This document shows, piece by piece, positions 21,111 to 31,777 of a DNA stretch of 64,000 bases (its first letter is position 1; every line of letters begins with the position of its first letter). This stretch comes from Micromonospora citrea (lineage in GTDB: Bacteria > Actinomycetota > Actinomycetes > Mycobacteriales > Micromonosporaceae): positions 5,426,501 to 5,490,500 of the forward strand of contig NZ_FMHZ01000002.1 in NCBI RefSeq assembly GCF_900090315.1. Reading direction: 5' to 3'. The position numbers and the translations under genes are program-made. The notes under the pieces are model-generated. The model did not search any database and was not told the DNA's origin. It saw nothing but the letters and a program-made list of their open reading frames with translations.

Positions 21111-22034
21111 GTGAGCGCGGACACCCCCGAACCCGACCGGCCCGGCCGCCGCACCGACGAGCCGGGCACCCCCGCGCCGGCGGCCCCGGCGGAGCACGCC
21201 GTGCCGTCCCCGAGCGCAGCCGCCGACCCGTACGCCCCGCCCGGCGCCGGCCCGTACGGCACCCGGGAGCCCGGCGGCCCGCCCGCCCCGTGGGGCCCCG
21301 GCGCGCCGCGCCCGCACGAGGGGCCCGGCGCCGTCCCGTACGGCCCGGTCCACGGGGTCGGCCACCCGGTCCCGCCGGCCGAGCCGGAGCCGCCGCGCGG
21401 CCGGGTGGCGCGGCTCGCGGCGGGCACGGTGCTCGCGCTGACCGCCCTGGGCGTGCCGCTCGGGCTGCTCTGGGCCGCGCTCGCCCCGGACACCCCGGTG
21501 GTCAAGGTGCCCGACGGCGCGATCTACGCCGAGCCGCAGCCCGAGCAGCCGGTCGCCGCCGACGGCTGGTTCAGCCTGCTCGGGCTCGGCTTCGGGGTGC
21601 TGGCCGCGCTCGCGCTGTGGTTCGTGCTGCGCCGCGTGCGGGGGCCGGTCGGCCTGCTCACCGGCGTGCTCGGCACCTTCGGCGCGGCGCTGGTCGCCTG
21701 GCAGGTCGGGCGGCGCGTCGGGCTGGCCGGATACCAGCGGCTGCTGGAGACCGCCCCGGACGGCCGGGCCTTCAGCAAGCCGGCGGACCTGCGGGCCGGC
21801 GGGATCGACCTGGTGTTCGGCGTGCTGCCCGTGCCGCACGGCAACCTGCTGCTGCCCGCGTTCGGCGCGGCCGTGGCGTACACCCTGCTGGCCGGCTGGT
21901 CCCGCTGGCCGTCGCTGCGCCCGGAGCCCGAGCCCGGCGAGCCCGGGGTCAGTTGGGAGTCGGCGGGGACGCCAGCTCCGCCAGGGGCACCGGAACCGCC
22001 CGCACCTGGCGCAGCAGCGCCGCCTCGCGGTTGA
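21111..22034 (+). CDS. DUF2567-like membrane protein
   Basis: Protein of 307 residues. The first 95 are Pro/Ala/Gly-rich and probably cytoplasmic and disordered. Four hydrophobic segments follow: near residues 102-122, 152-172, 180-200 and 242-262. The layout and the motif ALAPDTPVVKVPDGAIY resemble the actinobacterial DUF2567 family, whose function is not known. The last 86 bases overlap the end of the convergent Lon-domain gene, so the Pro-rich tail is encoded antisense to that gene. The GTG start is preceded by gagagga. Confidence 0.7.
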   Translation: MSADTPEPDRPGRRTDEPGTPAPAAPAEHAVPSPSAAADPYAPPGAGPYGTREPGGPPAPWGPGAPRPHEGPGAVPYGPVHGVGHPVPPAEPEPPRGRVARLAAGTVLALTALGVPLGLLWAALAPDTPVVKVPDGAIYAEPQPEQPVAADGWFSLLGLGFGVLAALALWFVLRRVRGPVGLLTGVLGTFGAALVAWQVGRRVGLAGYQRLLETAPDGRAFSKPADLRAGGIDLVFGVLPVPHGNLLLPAFGAAVAYTLLAGWSRWPSLRPEPEPGEPGVSWESAGTPAPPGAPEPPAPGAAAPPRG

Positions 22035-22653
22035 GCAGGCGCAGCTCGGCGCGGAGCCGGGCGGCGGTGTCGTCGATGGCGAGCAGCCGCTGCCGGTCGG
22101 CCACGGTCAGCGCCGCCGTCGCGGCGACCAGGTGGGAGAGCACCGTCGGATCCTCCGGCAGCTGCTCGGACAGCTCCTCCTGGTCGGCCCGGATCAGCCC
22201 CAGGTACTGCCGGAACACCGAGATCACCCGGGCGGCGAGCAGGTCGGCGACCTCGTCCGGCCCGCCCGGCTCGGGCAGCCACTCCACCTCGGCGGTGAGA
22301 TAGGGCGCGGCCTCGCGGTCGACGCCGGCGATGCGGAACCTGCGTCTGCCCACGGTGACGATGTCGAAGCCCCCGTCGGGGCGCTCGGTGACCTGGCGCA
22401 GCTCGGCGGTGCAGCCCACCTCGTGCAGGGTGACGTCGCCGCCGCCCGGCACCGGCCGGCCGTCCGGCGCGGTGGGCGCGACCTCCCAGCCGGCCTGGAT
22501 GGCCACCACGCCGAACTCGCGCGGGGCGCCCTCGGGCAGCCCGACCAGGTGCCGGACGAGGGCGCGGTAGCGCTCCTCGAATATGTGCAGCGGCAGCACC
22601 AGACCGGGGAAGAGGACCGTCCCGAGCGGAAACACCGGCAGCCGCGCAGTCAC
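21949..22653 (-). CDS. Lon substrate-binding (LON_substr_bdg) domain protein
   Basis: Protein of 234 residues corresponding to the N-terminal domain of Lon protease alone, with no ATPase or protease domain. It starts with the family pattern RLPVFPLGTVLFPGLVLPLHI and continues FEERYRALVR, then GGFDIVTVGRRRFRI. Stand-alone versions of this PUA-like domain are widespread and of unclear function. It starts with GTG at 22653 and reads away from hisD. Its 3' end overlaps the convergent DUF2567-like gene by 86 bases. Confidence 0.85.
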   Translation of the reverse strand: MTARLPVFPLGTVLFPGLVLPLHIFEERYRALVRHLVGLPEGAPREFGVVAIQAGWEVAPTAPDGRPVPGGGDVTLHEVGCTAELRQVTERPDGGFDIVTVGRRRFRIAGVDREAAPYLTAEVEWLPEPGGPDEVADLLAARVISVFRQYLGLIRADQEELSEQLPEDPTVLSHLVAATAALTVADRQRLLAIDDTAARLRAELRLLNREAALLRQVRAVPVPLAELASPPTPN

Positions 22654-22746
22654 GCGTCGAGCCTAGCCCGATCCCGGCGCGGCGGCGTGTCCCGGCTCAC
22701 CGTCCCGGCGTACGGGCGGCGGCGGTCGACGTCCGGACGGGCCGCC

Positions 22747-22752
22747 TAGACT
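22747..22752 (+). promoter_or_regulatory. Candidate -10 (TAGACT) of a leaderless his operon transcript
   Basis: TAGACT is followed by exactly 7 bases and then the hisD GTG. No Shine-Dalgarno fits in between. A weak -35 (GTCGAC, 22725-22730) lies 16 bases upstream. Confidence 0.6.
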
Positions 22753-22759
22753 CGCAAGG

Positions 22760-25220
<2,461 letters not shown>

Positions 25221-25257
25221 GCGTGCGAGCCCCGCAGTCACGATGGAAAGGTAAGCA

Positions 25258-25869
25258 ATGAGCCGAACCGCCCGGGTGGAGCGGATCACCAAGGAGACGA
25301 AGGTCCTCGTCGAGATCGACCTCGACGGCACGGGCCGGGCCGAGATCGGCACCGGGGTCGGCTTCTACGACCACATGCTGCACCAGATCGCCCGTCACGG
25401 CGGCTTCGACCTCACCGTGCGCACCGTCGGTGACCTGGAGATCGACGCCCACCACACGATGGAGGACACCGCGCTCGCCCTGGGTGCCGCGTTCGACCAG
25501 GCGCTGGGGGACAAGGCCGGAATCCGGCGGTACGGCTCGGCCACCGTGCCGATGGACGAGGTCCTCGTCCGGGCCGCGGTCGACCTCTCCGGCCGCCCGT
25601 ACGTGGTGCACGACGAGCCGGTGCTCGCGCCGTACATCGGCCCGGTCTATCCGACCAGCATGACCCGGCACATCTGGGAGTCCTTCGGTCAGGCGGCCCG
25701 GATCACCCTGCACGTGGACGTGCTGCGGGCGGCCCGCCCCGGCGGCCACCCCGACGCCCACCACGTGGTGGAGGCACAGTTCAAGGCCGTCTCCCGCGCG
25801 CTGCGGGAGGCCACCGCGATCGACCCGCGCGCCGCGGGCGCGATCCCCAGCACGAAGGGCGCCCTCTGA
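25258..25869 (+). CDS. hisB: Imidazoleglycerol-phosphate dehydratase
   Basis: Manganese enzyme dehydrating imidazole glycerol phosphate. The 203-residue monofunctional form lacks the phosphatase domain of enterobacterial HisB. The metal-binding motifs are intact: DHMLHQIARHGGFDL, DAHHTMEDTALALG and DAHHVVEAQFKA. ATG 25258 has a ggaaagg site 7 bases upstream. Confidence 0.96.
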   Translation: MSRTARVERITKETKVLVEIDLDGTGRAEIGTGVGFYDHMLHQIARHGGFDLTVRTVGDLEIDAHHTMEDTALALGAAFDQALGDKAGIRRYGSATVPMDEVLVRAAVDLSGRPYVVHDEPVLAPYIGPVYPTSMTRHIWESFGQAARITLHVDVLRAARPGGHPDAHHVVEAQFKAVSRALREATAIDPRAAGAIPSTKGAL

Positions 25870-25927
25870 TGGGCGCGCGGAAGGCGGCGCGGCGGCCGGC
25901 CGTGGTCGCGGACGGAGGGCGGGGCTG

Positions 25928-26101
25928 ATGGGCGAGGTGCTGCCGACGTTGCTGCTGATCCTGGCCGGCGTGCTGGTGGGCGGCACGTGGTCGCTGCACA
26001 AGCAGGGCGCGCCGCGCGGCGCGGTGGTCGTCACCGCGCTGCTGGCCGTGCTGGCCACGGCCGCCGGCGTGCTCTGGCTGCTGCCGGGGGAGGGCTCGTG
26101 A
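25928..26101 (+). CDS. Small membrane protein between hisB and hisH
   Basis: A 57-residue frame starting MGEVLPTLLLILAG with two hydrophobic helices (about residues 5-22 and 32-51) separated by a short basic loop, HKQGAPRG. Codon third positions are GC-rich as in real genes. It sits inside the his operon, where small membrane ORFs are seen in other actinomycetes. No function is known. Confidence 0.65.
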   Translation: MGEVLPTLLLILAGVLVGGTWSLHKQGAPRGAVVVTALLAVLATAAGVLWLLPGEGS

Positions 26102-26186
26102 CCGGGTTGACGGCGATCCCCGCCGCGCACACGACGCGTCCCGCCGGGCGGTTCGTGGCGCCCGCCGGGCGGGCGGGGGTGTCGGC

Positions 26187-26819
26187 GTGAGCGACGTCGT
26201 GGTGCTCGACTACGGGTCGGGCAACCTGCGCTCGGCGGAGCGGGCGCTCGCCCGGGCCGGCGCGGACGTGACCGTCACCGACGACCTGACCGCCGCCGCC
26301 GAGGCCGACGGCCTGGTGGTGCCGGGCGTGGGCGCCTTCGCGGCGTGCATGGCCGGGATCGAGGCGCTCGGCGCCGGGCCGGTGATCGCCGAGCGCGTCG
26401 CCGCCGGCCGTCCGGTGCTCGGCATCTGCGTGGGCATGCAGGTGCTCTTCGAGCACGGCGACGAGCACGGCGTGGTGACCAAGGGCCTCGGGCTGCTCCC
26501 GGGCGGGGTGACGAGGCTGGCCGCCGCCCGACTGCCGCACATGGGCTGGAACACGGTGTCCGCGCCGGCCGGTTCGGTGCTCTTCGCCGGGCTGCCCGCC
26601 GACAGCCGGTTCTACTTCGTGCACTCGTACGCGGTCGGGGACCCGGGGGCGCTGGCCGCGGCCGGGGCCACGGTCACCACCGCCCACCACGAGACGGACT
26701 TCGTGGCGGCGGTGGAGCGGGGCGCGCTGTGCGCCGCGCAGTTCCACCCCGAGAAGTCCGCCGACACCGGTGCCGCGCTGCTGCGCAACTGGCTCGCCAC
26801 GCTTCCCACCGGTGACTGA
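26187..26819 (+). CDS. hisH: Imidazole glycerol phosphate synthase, glutaminase subunit
   Basis: Class I glutamine amidotransferase that supplies ammonia to HisF. The 210-residue protein has the nucleophile in LGICVGMQVLFE (Cys near residue 81) and the His/Glu pair in QFHPEKS near residue 189. GTG 26187 was chosen because VVLDYGSGNLRS is the family N-terminus. Its partner hisF is not adjacent but lies at 30373. Confidence 0.95.
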   Translation: MSDVVVLDYGSGNLRSAERALARAGADVTVTDDLTAAAEADGLVVPGVGAFAACMAGIEALGAGPVIAERVAAGRPVLGICVGMQVLFEHGDEHGVVTKGLGLLPGGVTRLAAARLPHMGWNTVSAPAGSVLFAGLPADSRFYFVHSYAVGDPGALAAAGATVTTAHHETDFVAAVERGALCAAQFHPEKSADTGAALLRNWLATLPTGD

Positions 26820-26873
26820 GCGGCTGCCCCGGGCGGCGCGCCGGTCCGCCCCCGGCGGCCGGCGGGGGACGCC

Positions 26874-27197
26874 GTGAGCAAGGAGCGGGCCCGCCGCCGG
26901 GCGGCCCGGGAGGCCGAGGCGGCCCGCGAACGTCTCGTCCGGCAGCGGCGGACGGCCCGCCGGCAGCGCCGCCGCGCGCTGGTCCGCCGCCTCACGCCCG
27001 TGCTGCGCCGCCGGCGTGCGGGCCGGCTGCCCCGCCACAGCCGGGGTGAGCGGGCCGCGATCGTGCTGCTGACCCTGGCGGCGATGCTGCTGATCTGGTC
27101 GCTCGTGGACGACCTGGCGCTGCGGATCGCGCTGGTCGTGCTGTTGCTGCTCGTACTGCCGGCGATCGTGGTGATCGCCCTGGACCGTCGTACCTGA
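26874..27197 (+). CDS. Arg-rich small membrane protein in the his operon
   Basis: Protein of 107 residues. The first 60 are strongly basic (Arg about one third), then two hydrophobic stretches run from about residue 63 to 102 before DRRT. No named family recognised. It begins with GTG between hisH and priA, 16 bases before the next start, and is probably co-transcribed. Confidence 0.65.
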   Translation: MSKERARRRAAREAEAARERLVRQRRTARRQRRRALVRRLTPVLRRRRAGRLPRHSRGERAAIVLLTLAAMLLIWSLVDDLALRIALVVLLLLVLPAIVVIALDRRT

Positions 27198-27213
27198 ACC
27201 GAGGAGAAGAATC

Positions 27214-27939
27214 GTGAGCCTCACCCTGTTGCCCGCCGTGGACGTCGCCGACGGCCAGGCCGTCCGCCTCGTGCAGGGCGCCGCCGGCAGCGAGACGACG
27301 TACGGCGACCCGCTGGAGGCCGCCCTGGCCTGGCAGCGGGACGGCGCCGAGTGGATCCACCTGGTCGATCTCGACGCGGCGTTCGGCCGGGGCTCCAACG
27401 CCCACCTGCTGGCCGAGGTGGTGCGCCAGCTCGACGTCAAGGTGGAGCTCTCCGGCGGCATCCGCGACGACGAGTCGTTGCAGGCCGCGCTCGGCACCGG
27501 CGCGGCGCGGGTGAACATCGGCACCGCCGCCCTGGAGGACCCGGTCTGGTGCGACCGGATCTGCGGCGAGTACGGCGACCGGGTCGCGATCGGGCTGGAC
27601 GTGCGGGGCCGTACCCTCTCCGCGCGGGGCTGGACCCGCGACGGCGGCGACCTCTACGAGGTGCTGGAGCGGCTGGACAAGGCCGGCGCGGCGCGGTACG
27701 TGGTCACCGACATCACCAAGGACGGCACCATGCGCGGGCCCAACCTGGACCTGCTGCGCGAGGTCTGCTCCCGCACCGACGCCCCGGTGATCGCCTCCGG
27801 TGGGGTCTCCACGCTGGACGACCTGCGGGCGCTGGCGACCCTGGAGCCGATCGGCGTGGAGGGCGTGATCGCCGGCAAGGCCCTGTACGCGGGCGCCTTC
27901 ACCGTGGCGCAGGCGCTGGAAACCCTGGCGGCGGCGTGA
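27214..27939 (+). CDS. priA: PriA-type phosphoribosyl isomerase (HisA, likely also TrpF)
   Basis: (beta/alpha)8 isomerase acting on ProFAR in histidine synthesis. In actinobacteria the homologue PriA also isomerises phosphoribosyl anthranilate in tryptophan synthesis. The 241-residue protein has catalytic Asp in [10 protein letters not shown] and in [13 protein letters not shown], and the substrate-loop segment [11 protein letters not shown] near residue 132, whose Arg/Trp are characteristic of PriA. The trp genes later in the window include no trpF, which fits dual use. The GTG start has gaggaga 7 bases upstream. Confidence 0.92.
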   Translation: MSLTLLPAVDVADGQAVRLVQGAAGSETTYGDPLEAALAWQRDGAEWIHLVDLDAAFGRGSNAHLLAEVVRQLDVKVELSGGIRDDESLQAALGTGAARVNIGTAALEDPVWCDRICGEYGDRVAIGLDVRGRTLSARGWTRDGGDLYEVLERLDKAGAARYVVTDITKDGTMRGPNLDLLREVCSRTDAPVIASGGVSTLDDLRALATLEPIGVEGVIAGKALYAGAFTVAQALETLAAA

Positions 27940-28325
27940 CCGTCACCCGGCTCGGCTCCGGCGGCCCCTGGGAGTCGGTCTACGGCTACAGCCGGGTCGT
28001 CCGGGCCGGCGACCTGGCCTGGACGGCCGGCTGCACCTCCACGGTGGACGGGGTGGTGACCCACGTCGGCGACGCGGCGGCGCAGACCGCCCAGGCGTTG
28101 CGGATCGGCCTGGACGCGCTCGCCGAGGTGGGCGCGGCACCCGGCGACGTGGTGCGTACCCGGATGTACGTGACCGACCGCGCGTACGCCGACGAGGTGG
28201 GCCGGGCGCACAACGCGGTCTTCGGCGCCGTCCGCCCGGCCGCCACGATGGTGGTGGTGGCCGGCCTGATCGATCCGGATCACCTGGTCGAGGTGGAACT
28301 GGAGGCGTACCTCGGCGACCGCTGA
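27936..28325 (+). CDS. RidA/YjgF family protein
   Basis: RidA-type proteins hydrolyse reactive enamine/imine intermediates made by PLP enzymes. The 129-residue protein has [17 protein letters not shown], the conserved Arg in [10 protein letters not shown] (near residue 74), and ends with [15 protein letters not shown] overlaps the priA stop (GTGA), so it belongs to the his operon. The substrate is not known. Confidence 0.88.
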   Translation: MTVTRLGSGGPWESVYGYSRVVRAGDLAWTAGCTSTVDGVVTHVGDAAAQTAQALRIGLDALAEVGAAPGDVVRTRMYVTDRAYADEVGRAHNAVFGAVRPAATMVVVAGLIDPDHLVEVELEAYLGDR

Positions 28326-28350
28326 CCGTCCCCGGCGCGGGTGGGGACGG
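28326..28350 (+). terminator. Hairpin ending the his operon
   Basis: Arms CCGTCCCC (28326-28333) and GGGGACGG (28343-28350) right after the RidA stop, with no T-run. Confidence 0.5.
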
Positions 28351-28370
28351 CCACAGCGCGCCCCGATCGG

Positions 28371-28399
28371 TTGTGCGCAATTGAATTGCGGGCTATGTT
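28371..28399 (+). promoter_or_regulatory. ohrR promoter and OhrR operator
   Basis: TTGTGC (28371-28376), 17-base spacer, TATGTT (28394-28399). The spacer contains the perfect dyad GCAATT-G-AATTGC (28377-28389), resembling OhrR boxes. The -10 ends 6 bases before the ohrR GTG, so the mRNA is probably leaderless and repressed by OhrR itself. Confidence 0.75.
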
Positions 28400-28405
28400 T
28401 CCGGG

Positions 28406-28852
28406 GTGACCGATGATCTGGTGCTGCGCCGGCAGGTGTGCTTCGCGCTCTACGCGGCGTCGCGCGCCCTCACCGACGTCTACCGGCCCGTCCTCGACGA
28501 GTTCGGCCTGACCTATCCGCAGTACCTGGTGCTGCTGGTGCTCTGGGAGCACGGCGACGACGCCCCCACGGTCTCCGAGCTCGGCGCCGCGCTGCGGTTG
28601 GACTCCGGCACGCTCTCCCCGCTGCTCAAGCGGCTGGAAGCGGCGGGCCTGGTGGTCCGGACGCGGTCGGCGCGCGACGAGCGGCGGGTGGAGGTGGGTC
28701 TGACCGGCGACGGCCGGGCCCTGCGGCGGCGCATGCACGACGTGCCGCTGCGGGTCGCCCGCGCCACCGGCCTCACCGAGGCGGAGCTGGTCGCCCTGCG
28801 CGACACCCTCACCCGGGTCACCGAGACGATCCACCGACAGAAGGAGCAGTGA
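28406..28852 (+). CDS. ohrR: OhrR, organic-peroxide-sensing MarR-family repressor
   Basis: The 148-residue winged-helix protein has the reactive cysteine of one-Cys OhrR proteins in LRRQVCFALYAASR (Cys 12) and the two tyrosine-containing positions that hydrogen-bond it in the family (TDVYRP and FGLTYPQYLVLL). The DNA-binding region is SELGAALRLDSGTLSPLLKRL and the wing SARDERRVEV. Oxidation of the Cys by organic hydroperoxide releases DNA. It is followed at once by ohr, its expected target. Confidence 0.92.
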   Translation: MTDDLVLRRQVCFALYAASRALTDVYRPVLDEFGLTYPQYLVLLVLWEHGDDAPTVSELGAALRLDSGTLSPLLKRLEAAGLVVRTRSARDERRVEVGLTGDGRALRRRMHDVPLRVARATGLTEAELVALRDTLTRVTETIHRQKEQ

Positions 28853-28857
28853 CCACC

Positions 28858-29283
28858 ATGCAGGTGCTCTACACCGCGTCCGCCCGGGCCACCGGCGACG
28901 GTCGGGACGGCCACGTCCGCACCTCCGACGGCACCCTCGACCTCGGCCTGGCCGTGCCGAAGGAGATGGGTGGCGCCGGTGACGCCGCCAATCCCGAGCA
29001 GCTCTTCGCCGCCGGCTACGCCGCCTGCTTCCACTCGGCGCTGCGCCTGGTCGCCCGCAAGGCGAAGGCCGACGTCACCGGCTCGGTCGTCGAGGCCGAG
29101 GTCGGCATCGGCCCGAACGGCGGCGGGGGCTTCGGCCTGACCGTCGCCCTCGTGGTCGACCTCCCGGCCGTGGCGCGCGACGCCGCCGAGCAACTCGTCG
29201 CGCAGGCCCACCAGGTCTGCCCCTACTCGAACGCCACGCGCGGCAACGTCGAGGTCGCCCTCACCGTCGGGGAGGCGCGGTGA
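28858..29283 (+). CDS. ohr: Organic hydroperoxide resistance protein Ohr
   Basis: Thiol peroxidase of the OsmC/Ohr family. The 141-residue protein has both conserved cysteines: peroxidatic in AACFHSAL (near residue 60) and resolving in QVCPYSNATRGN (near residue 123). ATG 28858 is 10 bases from the aggag site; a GTG at 28849 overlapping the ohrR stop is also possible. Confidence 0.94.
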   Translation: MQVLYTASARATGDGRDGHVRTSDGTLDLGLAVPKEMGGAGDAANPEQLFAAGYAACFHSALRLVARKAKADVTGSVVEAEVGIGPNGGGGFGLTVALVVDLPAVARDAAEQLVAQAHQVCPYSNATRGNVEVALTVGEAR

Positions 29284-30281
29284 GCACCCGCAACCGGGAG
29301 ATCCACCTCGCGTCCCGCCCGCAGGGCTGGCCGACCGCCGACAACTTCCGCCTCGTCGAGACCGAGGTGCCGACCCCCGGCCCCGGCCAGATCGTGGTCC
29401 GCAACCGCTACCTGTCGGTCGACCCGTACATGCGGGGGCGGATGAACGACGTCAAGTCCTACGTGCCGCCGTTCGCGCTCGACGCGCCGCTGGACGGCGG
29501 GGCGGTCGGTGAGGTCGTGGCCGGCGAGGCCGGGGGCCTGCGGCCCGGCGACACCGTGCTGCACGGCCTCGGCTGGCGCGAGTACGCCCTGCTCGACGCG
29601 AAGGCCGCGCGGAAGGTCGACCCCGACCTCGCCCCGGTCACGGCCTACCTGAGCGTGCTCGGGATGACCGGCCTGACCGCGTACGCCGGGCTGCTGGAGG
29701 TCGCGGGGATGAAGCCGGGGGAGACCGTCTTCGTCTCCGCCGCCGCCGGCTCGGTCGGCAGCCTCGTGGGGCAGATCGCCAAGCTGCGGGGCGCCGGCCG
29801 GGTGGTCGGCAGCGCCGGCTCGGCGGCCAAGGTCGAACGGCTGCGCGCGCTCGGCTTCGACGCCGCGTTCGACTACCACGACGGGCCGGTGCGCGACTCG
29901 CTGAGGGCCGCCGCGCCCGACGGCGTCGACGTCTACTTCGACAACGTCGGCGGCGACCACCTGGAGGCGGCGATCTCCGCGATGCGGGTGCACGGCCGGG
30001 CGGCGATCTGCGGCATGATCGCGCAGTACAACGACACCGAGCCCCCGGCCGCGCCGCGCAACCTGGCGCTGGTCATCGGCAAGCGGCTCACCCTGCGCGG
30101 CTTCCTGGTCGGCGACCACGGCCACCTGCGCGACGAGTTCGTCCGGGAGATGGCCGGCTGGCTGCGCGACGGGAAGGTCTCCTACGACGAGACGGTGGTC
30201 GACGGCATCGAGAACGCCCCGGAGGCGTTCCTCGGCCTGCTGCGCGGCGAGAACCTGGGCAAGATGCTCGTCCGGGTGTGA
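29280..30281 (+). CDS. Zinc-independent NADPH-dependent oxidoreductase (CurA / prostaglandin-reductase type MDR)
   Basis: The 333-residue medium-chain dehydrogenase/reductase lacks the structural zinc lobe. Its N-terminus (LASRPQGWPTADNFRLVE) and SVDPYMRGRMND match enzymes that reduce double bonds of alpha,beta-unsaturated ketones. The nucleotide site is VFVSAAAGSVGSLVGQIAKL near residue 150. GTG overlaps the ohr stop, so it belongs to the peroxide module and could detoxify lipid-peroxide aldehydes or enones; that role is inferred from context. Confidence 0.88.
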   Translation: MSTRNREIHLASRPQGWPTADNFRLVETEVPTPGPGQIVVRNRYLSVDPYMRGRMNDVKSYVPPFALDAPLDGGAVGEVVAGEAGGLRPGDTVLHGLGWREYALLDAKAARKVDPDLAPVTAYLSVLGMTGLTAYAGLLEVAGMKPGETVFVSAAAGSVGSLVGQIAKLRGAGRVVGSAGSAAKVERLRALGFDAAFDYHDGPVRDSLRAAAPDGVDVYFDNVGGDHLEAAISAMRVHGRAAICGMIAQYNDTEPPAAPRNLALVIGKRLTLRGFLVGDHGHLRDEFVREMAGWLRDGKVSYDETVVDGIENAPEAFLGLLRGENLGKMLVRV

Positions 30282-30311
30282 GGAGGGCGCCGCGCGGCGT
30301 CGGAGCGTTCG

Positions 30312-30348
30312 ACGGCGGTGGCCGGCCTCACAGGCCGGCCACCGCCGT
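30312..30348 (+). terminator. 17-bp perfect hairpin between the peroxide module and hisF
   Basis: Arms ACGGCGGTGGCCGGCCT and AGGCCGGCCACCGCCGT with a 3-base loop, no mismatch. It isolates hisF from the ohr operon. Confidence 0.7.
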
Positions 30349-30360
30349 GGCCGGGAAGGA

Positions 30361-30366
30361 TAGGCT
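30361..30366 (+). promoter_or_regulatory. Candidate -10 (TAGGCT) of leaderless hisF
   Basis: TAGGCT followed by 6 bases and then the hisF ATG, with no Shine-Dalgarno. The -35 region would fall in the right arm of the upstream hairpin. Confidence 0.5.
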
Positions 30367-30372
30367 CGCGGC

Positions 30373-31140
30373 ATGACGGTGGCGGTACGGGTGATCCCCT
30401 GTCTCGACGTGGACGCCGGGCGGGTGGTCAAGGGGGTCAACTTCCTCGACCTGCGCGACGCCGGCGACCCGGTGGAGCTGGCCGCGGCGTACGACCGGGC
30501 CGGCGCGGACGAGCTGACCTTCCTCGACGTCACCGCCTCCTCCAGCGACCGGGGCACCATGCTCGACGTGGTCCGCCGCACGGCCGAGTCGGTCTTCATC
30601 CCGCTGACCGTCGGCGGCGGCGTCCGGCAGGTGGCCGACGTCGACACCCTGCTGCGCGCCGGCGCGGACAAGGTCGGGGTGAACACCGCCGCGATCGCCC
30701 GCCCCGAGCTGATCGCCGAGATCGCCGACCGGTTCGGCCGGCAGGTGCTGGTGCTCTCGCTCGACGTGCGGCGCGCGCCGGCCGGCGGCACACGCAGCGG
30801 CTTCGAGGTGACCACCCACGGCGGCCGGCGCGGCACGGGGCTGGACGCGGTCGAGTGGGCCCGGCGCGCCGCCGAGCTGGGGGCGGGCGAGATCCTGCTC
30901 AACTCGATGGACGCCGACGGCACCAAGGCCGGTTTCGACCTCGAACTCATCGGCGCGGTGCGCCGGGTGGTCGACGTGCCGGTGGTGGCCAGCGGCGGCG
31001 CGGGCGAGGTCGCGCACTTCGCGCCGGCGATCGGCGCGGGGGCGGACGCCGTGCTCGCGGCCAGCGTCTTCCACTTCGGCGAGCTGACCGTCGCCGAGGT
31101 CAAGGACGCGCTGCGCGGGGCCGGCCACCCCGTCCGCTGA
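30373..31140 (+). CDS. hisF: Imidazole glycerol phosphate synthase, cyclase subunit
   Basis: (beta/alpha)8 cyclase that uses HisH-derived ammonia to make IGP and AICAR. The 255-residue protein has catalytic Asp in [15 protein letters not shown] (near residue 10) and in LSLDVRRAP (near residue 130), the phosphate loop VGGGVRQ, and [10 protein letters not shown]. It is separated from hisH by 3.5 kb of RidA/ohr genes, and has its own candidate promoter. Confidence 0.96.
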   Translation: MTVAVRVIPCLDVDAGRVVKGVNFLDLRDAGDPVELAAAYDRAGADELTFLDVTASSSDRGTMLDVVRRTAESVFIPLTVGGGVRQVADVDTLLRAGADKVGVNTAAIARPELIAEIADRFGRQVLVLSLDVRRAPAGGTRSGFEVTTHGGRRGTGLDAVEWARRAAELGAGEILLNSMDADGTKAGFDLELIGAVRRVVDVPVVASGGAGEVAHFAPAIGAGADAVLAASVFHFGELTVAEVKDALRGAGHPVR

Positions 31141-31159
31141 CGGACCCGCCCGCCCCTGC

Positions 31160-31270
31160 GGCGTCGGTCGTCGGCGGGCCGGTCCCGACGCCTGCCCGCC
31201 CGTCCGGCGTCGCTCGTCGGTGGGCCGGTCCCGACGCCCGCCCGGCGTCGCTCGTCGGCGGGTCAGTCCC
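31160..31270 (+). repeat. Short imperfect tandem repeats downstream of hisF
   Basis: Three copies (the last truncated) of a unit beginning GGCGTCG(G/C)TCGTCGG and continuing through a gggccggtcccgacgcc-like stretch, starting at 31160, 31206 and 31244. The last runs into the stop of the convergent gene, which also forms GTCCC-GGC-GGGAC. The stretch encodes nothing I recognise. Confidence 0.6.
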
Positions 31271-31724
31271 GGCGGGACCGGTTCTCCGGGGAGCGCCGCG
31301 GCGCCGGGATCGACCGCACCACGTATTCCTGGACGGCCGCGGCGTGCTCCTCCTCGTCGAGGTGCCACTCCGCGCTGCCCGGGGTGTGTCGCCGGCTGAG
31401 CACGCCCTGCACCGTGTCGACGGTGGTGGCCAGCCCGGCGCTCGGCCGGGTGCGCCAGAGCCGCTCACCGTCGGCGGTGATGCGGAACCAGCCGTCGCTG
31501 ACGCTGACCAGACCGGCCCCGACGAGGCGGCGGACCGCCGTCTCCACCTCGTGCCGTTCGGGGATGGTCTGGTTGAGGTGGTCGGCCGTGGAGAGCACGT
31601 CGGCCAGGCGCACGCCCTCGGGCCGCCGGCTCGACGCCGCCCGGCGGTGCCGTCCGGCGCCGCTGGCGATCACCAGCGAGACGAAGATCCAGGCGTCGCT
31701 CCAGCGCCAACCGCTCTCCCCCAT
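31263..31724 (-). CDS. Hypothetical protein with winged-helix-like segment
   Basis: Not recognised by name. The 153-residue protein starts MGESGWRWSDAWIFVSLVIAS. Its middle (DVLSTADHLNQTIPERHEV, then VRRLVGAGLVSVSDGWFRIT) looks like a winged helix that senses or binds, and the C-terminus is charged. ATG 31724 is preceded on its strand by CAGAAT 6 bases upstream, a possible leaderless -10. It lies 53 bases downstream of yczE on the same strand and could be co-transcribed. Confidence 0.65.
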   Translation of the reverse strand: MGESGWRWSDAWIFVSLVIASGAGRHRRAASSRRPEGVRLADVLSTADHLNQTIPERHEVETAVRRLVGAGLVSVSDGWFRITADGERLWRTRPSAGLATTVDTVQGVLSRRHTPGSAEWHLDEEEHAAAVQEYVVRSIPAPRRSPENRSRRD

Positions 31725-31777
31725 GCCAGGATTCTGCCGGGCGTCGCGGCGGAAGGGAACACCGACGCCGGGTCGGG

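Noticed and set aside
31160..31270. Repeat region as a mobile element end
   Set aside because: No transposase, terminal inverted repeat or target-site duplication seen.
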